Source: Rhabdophis nuchalis
Taxonomy: Eukaryota; Chordata; Lepidosauria; Squamata; Natricidae
Length of the DNA: 64,000 bases
Reading direction: 5' to 3'
Assembly: GCA_039707465.1 (NCBI GenBank)
Contig: CM077644.1
Location: forward strand, 188,356,462 to 188,420,461
How positions within the stretch are numbered: the first letter of the stretch is position 1; each line of letters begins with the position of its first letter. Below the pieces are notes generated by a model. That model saw only the letters and a program-made list of their open reading frames with translations. It was not told the origin of the DNA and did not search any database. Positions 57,801 through 64,000 of the stretch are shown one piece after another. Made by a program: the position numbers and the translations under genes.

Positions 57801-60800
57801 TTATTCATTAATCTCTATAAACTGTCATAATTTATATTAAAAGGAGTCCCTATAATATTTCAATTTTTTAAAACCCTATTGGGAGAAAACACTTTTTTCT
57901 AAATTTTTGGACAATATTTCTTTCTTTAAATGCATTCCTTATTTAACAAATAATAAAAAAATAAATATACGATACCTACTGTCTGTTTGAATTCCTGCTC
58001 TCCTGGAATTTTCAGTCTTCTTCCAAACACATTTATTATTCTTTGGGAGGTGAAGGAAAGAATTATGTGCTATTTCAGACTGTTCTGTTAGATTGTGCTG
58101 TTCCTTTACACTTCATTAAGAACATTAGTGTTGTGTCTTATTTCTTGGCAAGACACATATTTAGTAAGCTTCATTTACTTTTGCATGCAAGAAACCAACA
58201 CAACTTTTTTGTGTACTTTGTCGCTGTTCATGCCAAAATATCATCATAAAATTATCGTTATACACTGTACACACTCCAAACGATCCTGAAAAAATGCTTT
58301 GGACCTTGTATGAGTAAGAATAGTATCTGTGATGAATCTTAAATTATACAGAACTACACAATTCCAAGTCCTGTAGGATAAAGTTCAAAGCAAAGGGAAA
58401 TTCATTCAAGAAATTACTTTTTGATTATGCTTTAAAGAAACTGGTGAAAATCACTTAAATGTTGGGTTTGGAGATCACTGAAGTAATAATCCAACTTTTA
58501 ACAACAGAACCATCTTTTGTTAATGTACAAAGAACATTTGCATTCCTTGGGTAATTTACTCAAAATAGGCAAACAAGCATGACACCTGAAAATGCAGGGA
58601 TGTTTACCTTTATTTAGAAGGCTGTGGATGAAATAAACTCATATAAGAATTGGATTTTGCAACCACAAAATATTTAAAACGTATTGTGTTGCTTTGGCTA
58701 AAATCAAGTTTTTAAAATCCTTTCTTGTATAAGTAAAAGAGTTGATTAAAAAATACACATGCTTCATTTTTAGTTAAAATATTTTTTTTAACTTTTATTA
58801 AGCAATAAATACTAGAACCAATTAATTTAAGCAAAATGACAAACATTTTGACAAAGAAAAAAACCCAGTATTAGTAAAACTAAAGGATACATTTTTCTCA
58901 AAACATTTCTGTTGGAGCAAAATGGCTGCTGTGATGTATATGACATATGGTTGTAGTGATTTGGCTTTTGCAGACACTTAATCCTGATTTATTTGTCTCC
59001 CTGATTTAGCAATGGCAACTTCCTATTTTTAATAAGAAAACAAATAAACAATCATAATAAATCAGTCCAAATATTTCAGTTAAGGCACAAATGATTGGGT
59101 TCAAATTATCATATTTAGGACACATTGTTATGGCAATGCTGAGAAGAATGGAAAGAAAGAGGAAAAAAGGATAACGTACAGCATAATGGATGGGTGTTGA
59201 CATGTACTTTATGGCACATAATCAACTATAACTACATTAATGCCTCAATATTATACTCTCAGGTGAACAATAGCTGTAAATTAACTTGTCCTGATGCTCT
59301 GAGCATAGTGACAGCCTGAAGAATAGAAGAGCTGAATAATATATCCAAAAATGTACCGAAAGCTTTTCAGATTGCTCTCACATGCCTAAGGCTGCAGTCT
59401 GAAACAGCCTTACCTGGAAAAAGGCCAACTGCATTTGGTAGTTTTCATCTGAGATTTGGTACACAGAGATTATTATACTCTCCCTGTTAAATCTCAGAAG
59501 GATCATAGGCTTGAATGGTGTTTGATTAGATAAATACAAGCTGCATGGGTGGCTTGATATTTTTCAAAACAGATTTATGAGAGAGGCAAATTTTTTGGCT
59601 GTGTTATCTAAAGTCAACTAATATGTGACCGAGGCTTTCATCAGTGGTGGCGGTTTAAAGACAGAAAGATTGACTATCCTTTTTCAAAGCAAGGCTGGTG
59701 ATTGTTTGGAGTGGTAGTGTTTCTTAGTGTGCTAAGCAAATTGTTGATGTTCCCTTCCTGTTATGCAACATATCAATTAATATGTACTTTGTGGCTTCAG
59801 AAGTACACTTAGAATTTCTTACTCTAAGAAATGTATCCTGTTGATTCTTAAATGTATACAGCCTAGGAGTAGGGAATCTGAAGTCCTCCAAATCTTGCTC
59901 AATTCAATATTGGAGGGCTCCACTATTCCCCAGCAATAGATAAATTAACTGAGATTACAGTTAAAATGATAAATAACTAAAAAATCATGGGTTCCTCATT
60001 TTCATTTTATAGAATTATAGGCACTATCTTCCTTTCAAATGCATACAAAAAGGTACCTGGGATCTCAACTTCCTCTTGCAAACTGACATCCCAAAAATTC
60101 CTGATACCTCTAGCAGATTCTTTAAATCTGCTGCATTTCAGGTAAGATTTAGTAAAATCTTCCTCTTTGTGAAGAAACAGATATGTCTGCCACCTTGACA
60201 TCTTTATAAAAAAAACCAATAAAAGCGGGATTTAAATAAATATGGAAAATATGGGGAAATCAATGGAATTATTCAGAAATATGAATCAAACAAACAACCC
60301 AAGATGGCAAACATATCCAACACATCTTCTCCTCCTATTTTTCCCATAACAACAACAACCCTCTGAATTGGGTTGGGCTGAGACAATGACTGGTCAACCT
60401 GTTATCCTGAGCACGTTTGATTGAATTTTGTTTGTGTGCTTCCATTACAAAATTTATAAATCCTACCAAATGATAAATGTCAGTACATTAAATCAAATAT
60501 CCAAGACACGGAATTACATAAATTATTCACATCCTTAATGAAATGTACAAGAAGATTGGTCAGTCATGAAATATTTTCCATCCTAGATTGTAGAAACTGA
60601 AATCCAAAATATTTCTATGATGTCAAAATAGAGAAAGGAAACTCAGCAAGGCACTATCAACAATATTGTTCTGCTATTACATTTTATAATGTGTGCTCTT
60701 CAAAGCAGATATAAAATAGATGATATATAAACTCATCTAATAGTACTAAACATTACAAAGCAAATTTTAGAAGTACCTAGGAATTCTCCCTATTTTTAAC

Positions 60801-60803
60801 ATA
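57801..60803. other. Unassigned AT-rich stretch
   Basis: Three kilobases with no clear element except a SINE remnant at about 60340-60410 (GAATTGGGTTGGGCTGAGAC, minus-strand body of the 32545 SINE). No exon recognised. Confidence 0.4.
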
Positions 60804-61106
60804 CCATATTTTTCAGAGTATAAGATGCACTTGAGTATAGGACACACCAAGATTTTGAAGAGGCAAATTTTTTAAAAAAGTTTTTGCATTCTGCAGACCT
60901 CCCCCAAATGGCCTGTTTTTCACTCATTTTTTCCTACTCCAGCCCCCAGGACCACTCTGGAAGCCTTCTAAAGGCTATGCACGGCCATTTTTGCAAAGGG
61001 GGCAGGGTTTCTGGAGGCCAGAAATGTTGTATTCACTGTATAAGATGCACCCAAATTTTCAACCTCTTTTTTGAGGGAAAAAGGTATTATACTCCAAAAA
61101 ATACGG
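60804..61106. mobile_element. TA-flanked MITE (ACCATATTTTTCAGAGTATAAG type)
   Basis: Left end CCATATTTTTCAGAGTATAA and right end TTATACTCCAAAAAATACGG are inverted, with TA at 60802-60803 and 61107-61108. A sub-terminal GTATAAGATGCAC word is repeated (about 60818 and 61038). Non-coding. Confidence 0.82.
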
Positions 61107-61108
61107 TA

Positions 61109-62547
61109 GTCAAAATATATGCAGTTAATTGTGAGATCAGCAAAACGTATAACTTTCCCTCTTATTTTTAACAATTGAAGATGTTAAAAACAAGTAGTAG
61201 CCATGCTGCTCTGTCAGCAAAAAATCTCAAACTGTACCTGGATAATATCTTTATTGAGCTCAACCAAAATGACACGAAATGGTAAGTTTTCAAGTTCTTC
61301 AGAAGATTTCATGAGAGGGCATATTACCAATGCAAGAGTTGGGAAATGTAGGATCAAAGAAAATGGTCTGATTTTTGAGTTGTAAGTCTGAGACCAAAAG
61401 TTTCATGAGCTATAGTTCAACATTATTCACTCTTGTGTGCCAGCTGTTGTTCAATGCCCCTTTGTCCTTATAAAATAAACAGTGCTTGGGAAGAATCAGC
61501 AAAACAGCCATTTCAATTGAAGGTTCACACATAAAAACAGGCTCAATGGCAAGAGATAAACAAATATCAGAATGAAATGAAAGCTATAAAGTAATGCTTT
61601 GTAAACAGAAATGTAATTTTCAGAAAATTAATGCCAATAGGATCCAATCTGATGCCAAAGAAAGCTCAATCATTTCTAGATAAATACATTGAATGCAAAT
61701 ATTACAGCAAGTTCAAACAAAGAACATAATTTATCTACCAGATGATCATTCCATTTATTATAAAGTTTGCTTGGAATGACTGCCACAAGTTGATGGACTA
61801 ATGAGGAACAGTGGCCAACTGCATCTTGGCAACAAGATGCAGAAGAATTCACAAGAAGCACGGAAACCCATAGTAAGTCTTGGTTAACAGTTTAAGTTTA
61901 GCTTTATATATGGTACATTCTTTCCATAAGTATGGGAAGGGGGGGAGGCAAAACCAAATGTGAGGATCATTCAGTGATTCAGTGTTACAGAGTAGGTGTT
62001 TGTATTGCTCTTTTGCACTGCTCTTAATAGAAAATCAACCCCCACAATGTATGTTTTAGATTGCTATAATTTAGGGGCAGGAATGGGTAACTGATGCCCA
62101 AAACCATATGTAGACCTCATATCCTCTTTTTATAATCCTTGAAACCCCCTTTTTGATTTCCCTGAAACCATCTTCCATCATTGAATGATGGGAAACAGAT
62201 AAAAGCGGTAATGTAATAATCTAAAATAGGGATATAGTACCCTGTATCCCAGCCATATGATTGATGTGGTGTCCATCCCACTGCGATTGTGAACCTTCCC
62301 ATTGGACGGTATGGATATATCAAAGGGAACTGAAGAGGCACATCACTTATCCTGTTCACTTATACACATAAAATAATTTAACTGCAAGGCTTTACTTCAG
62401 GTCTGTGCAATTATAAGCAAAAGCAAACAGGCTGTGTATTCAAGTACACACACAAGACAAGAAAGTCTCATTTCCTAGGGAACATGCCTACAAAGGTCCC
62501 AAAAGTAAGGATCTAAGCAGAGAAAGCACAAGCACAATTGGGTCACA
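61109..62547. other. Unassigned stretch
   Basis: Nothing recognised over 1.4 kb. Confidence 0.4.
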
Positions 62548-62555
62548 ATCCAGAG

Positions 62556-62828
62556 CAGGAGTGGGTTCCAGCAAGCACTACTGCTGGTTGGTTTGTGGGC
62601 ACGCTGTGCACATGCATGCTTGATGTGCGCTGTGCGTGCATACACAGTGCAATAAAAATTGTTTTGTGCATGGACAGAAGTGAAAAACAAGATGGCAGCA
62701 ATTACAGCACCCACCCAGAGAACTGGTTTGGGGGCGTGGCAGGCCTGGGTCACTGCCAGTTCCAGTGACCGAGGCTACCAAACCAGTACTGGTCCGAACT
62801 GGTCCGAACGGGTAGGAACTCACCACTG
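62556..62828. mobile_element. hAT MITE (273 bp)
   Basis: Starts CAGGAGTGGGTTCCAGC and ends GTAGGAACTCACCACTG. The flanks ATCCAGAG (62548-62555) and ACCCAGAG (62829-62836) match at 7 of 8. A tandem ACTGGTCCGA word lies at 62789-62808. Confidence 0.87.
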
Positions 62829-62836
62829 ACCCAGAG

Positions 62837-63818
62837 ATCCAAAAGCCCAAATATAGATTGTCAGCCAGTTTGGGTTCTAAAGGATAGAGTTTTCATAGGC
62901 AATGAGATCAGGAGACAAATGCACAGAGATCTGATAAGCAGAGTGGTTGTTTCCAATGGAGGGTTGCTTTTGAATAGTAACAGTACCTATTTAGGCAATC
63001 AAAGGTAGGAATGCCTTTGATTGGCAAGAAGCTTTGCACTGCTTGGTGTTCTGCAACGTGCCCTAGGCTGGAAGAAGGTCCTGGATCTGTCTCTTCATTG
63101 CCTGATGCTGCCAGTTGCTTTGCACATTCAGCAGCTTCCTCAGCCTCAGATGTCTGCTAGGTTTTTCTTTAGACTAACTTTCCTCTTGGCTGTCTACAGC
63201 ACTGCCTCCCAGCAATTCCTGGCATTTATCAGGTGTATCAAAAGCAATATTTCCCAGCTTGGGCTCTTCTGAATCCAACCTAGCCATGGCCCCGTGAAGT
63301 TGTGAAGGTAGAATTTGGGTGCAGTACAACCTGAGCATTATTCAGCAACATGAGGAAGCAGAGCCGAAATGCATTCAGCAACATGAGGATGTATTTTGAA
63401 ATGTGAAGCATGATGCATATTACCTTCAAACATTTCCCAGCTTAGCATATACATTCACTCCAAAATATTCAACCCATCCCAAAGGGTCTATTTTGTTTGG
63501 AGGCTGCTTTCGAAGCAACAGTGGATATTAAACTCTCAATGAAATTAATTGTGTGCGGAGATTATTTAGCTACAGTTGCTTTATATTAATGTGACTTTAT
63601 AGGGAGAGAGAAATGTATGGAGTTGCTATCAAGAAGCTCTTTGCACAGATCTTTTAGATGTACAAAATATAAGTCTGTCTACTATGGTATCTGATAGTCC
63701 CAATCATTCTGTATTCTGTGAAAATAAGATATAAGGGAAAAGGGGGGCTTTTGCTTCTTTGAGAGAATTATGACATTTATTCAATTTTTAATAACCTTTT
63801 CTTTATTATCCTATAATC
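62837..63818. other. Unassigned stretch
   Basis: Nothing recognised. Confidence 0.4.
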
Positions 63819-64000
63819 CCTTAAGGGTAAAGTTATGGTGACTAAATGGAGCTGAGTGCTAAATGGGCAGATGCAGAGTTCACAGTAGTTTTTTCCCCAC
63901 TGTGCCCTAGAAGAGAAAAATCTGCCATTATCAAGGATTGAATTCTCAACCTTCCGAGTGGAAGGTGAGGATCTTCACCACTAGGCCACCACCCTGCTCA
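63819..64000 (-). mobile_element. tRNA-derived SINE, minus strand, at window edge
   Basis: On the minus strand the sequence reads a tRNA-like head: box-A-like GGTGGCCTAGTGG (around 63979-63992) and box-B-like GGTTGAGAATTCAATC (63935-63950). It may continue beyond the window. The body toward 63819 is less certain. The head does not fold as a full tRNA by eye, so this is a SINE rather than a tRNA gene. Confidence 0.6.

Overview
The window looks like non-coding nuclear DNA from a squamate reptile, most likely a snake. I found no host protein-coding exon, rRNA gene or intact tRNA gene. The squamate assignment is an inference from the repeats: a Sauria-type tRNA SINE, CR1, L2-like, RTE-BovB and L1 LINEs side by side, many small hAT and TA-flanked (Tc1/mariner-type) elements, and LINE tails that grade into microsatellites. 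The background is AT-rich; the young LINEs and some hAT interiors stand out as GC- and CpG-rich islands.

Layout. 1-11 kb: hAT elements with 8-bp target-site duplications (TSDs), a long (GTAT)n/(CATC)n microsatellite, a nearly complete L2-like LINE with an open 983-codon frame (3496-6575), and two TA-flanked MITEs. 11-21 kb: a tRNA-derived SINE, a 2-kb L1-type element carrying only ORF1 (minus strand), a perfect 106-bp palindrome, a hAT split by an L2, a MITE split by a probable solo LTR, and another MITE split by an L2. 22-34 kb: a hAT, a 487-bp insertion holding only an L1-type 5' leader, a 2.7-kb stretch with no recognisable element, then the second and longest L2-like LINE (1093 codons, minus strand). 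34-39 kb: a CR1 split by a second, intact ORF1-only L1-type element (15-bp TSD). 39-47 kb: Sauria SINE, MITEs, a CR1 split by a palindromic hAT, and two different L1 ORF2 3' fragments next to each other. 49-51 kb: a 1.5-kb hAT whose interior is a GC-rich block followed by about 700 bp of GA-rich polypurine. 53-58 kb: CR1, L2 and hAT remnants, and a BovB LINE split by an L2 whose tail has become a 257-bp (AAT)n/(ATT)n palindrome. 58-64 kb: mostly unassigned AT-rich DNA with a MITE, a hAT and SINE remnants.

The relations are those of parasites, not of an operon. Autonomous-type LINEs (L2, L1, BovB, CR1) would supply reverse transcriptase; ORF1-only L1 units and SINEs would depend on it; the small hAT and TA-flanked elements would depend on transposases not encoded here. 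The nesting gives a relative chronology: CR1, BovB and the larger MITEs are older, and L2 and the ORF1-only L1 units are younger. The most unusual items are the paired ORF1-only L1 elements, the leader-only retrocopy, the (AAT)/(ATT) palindrome, and the way each L2 copy ends in its own microsatellite.
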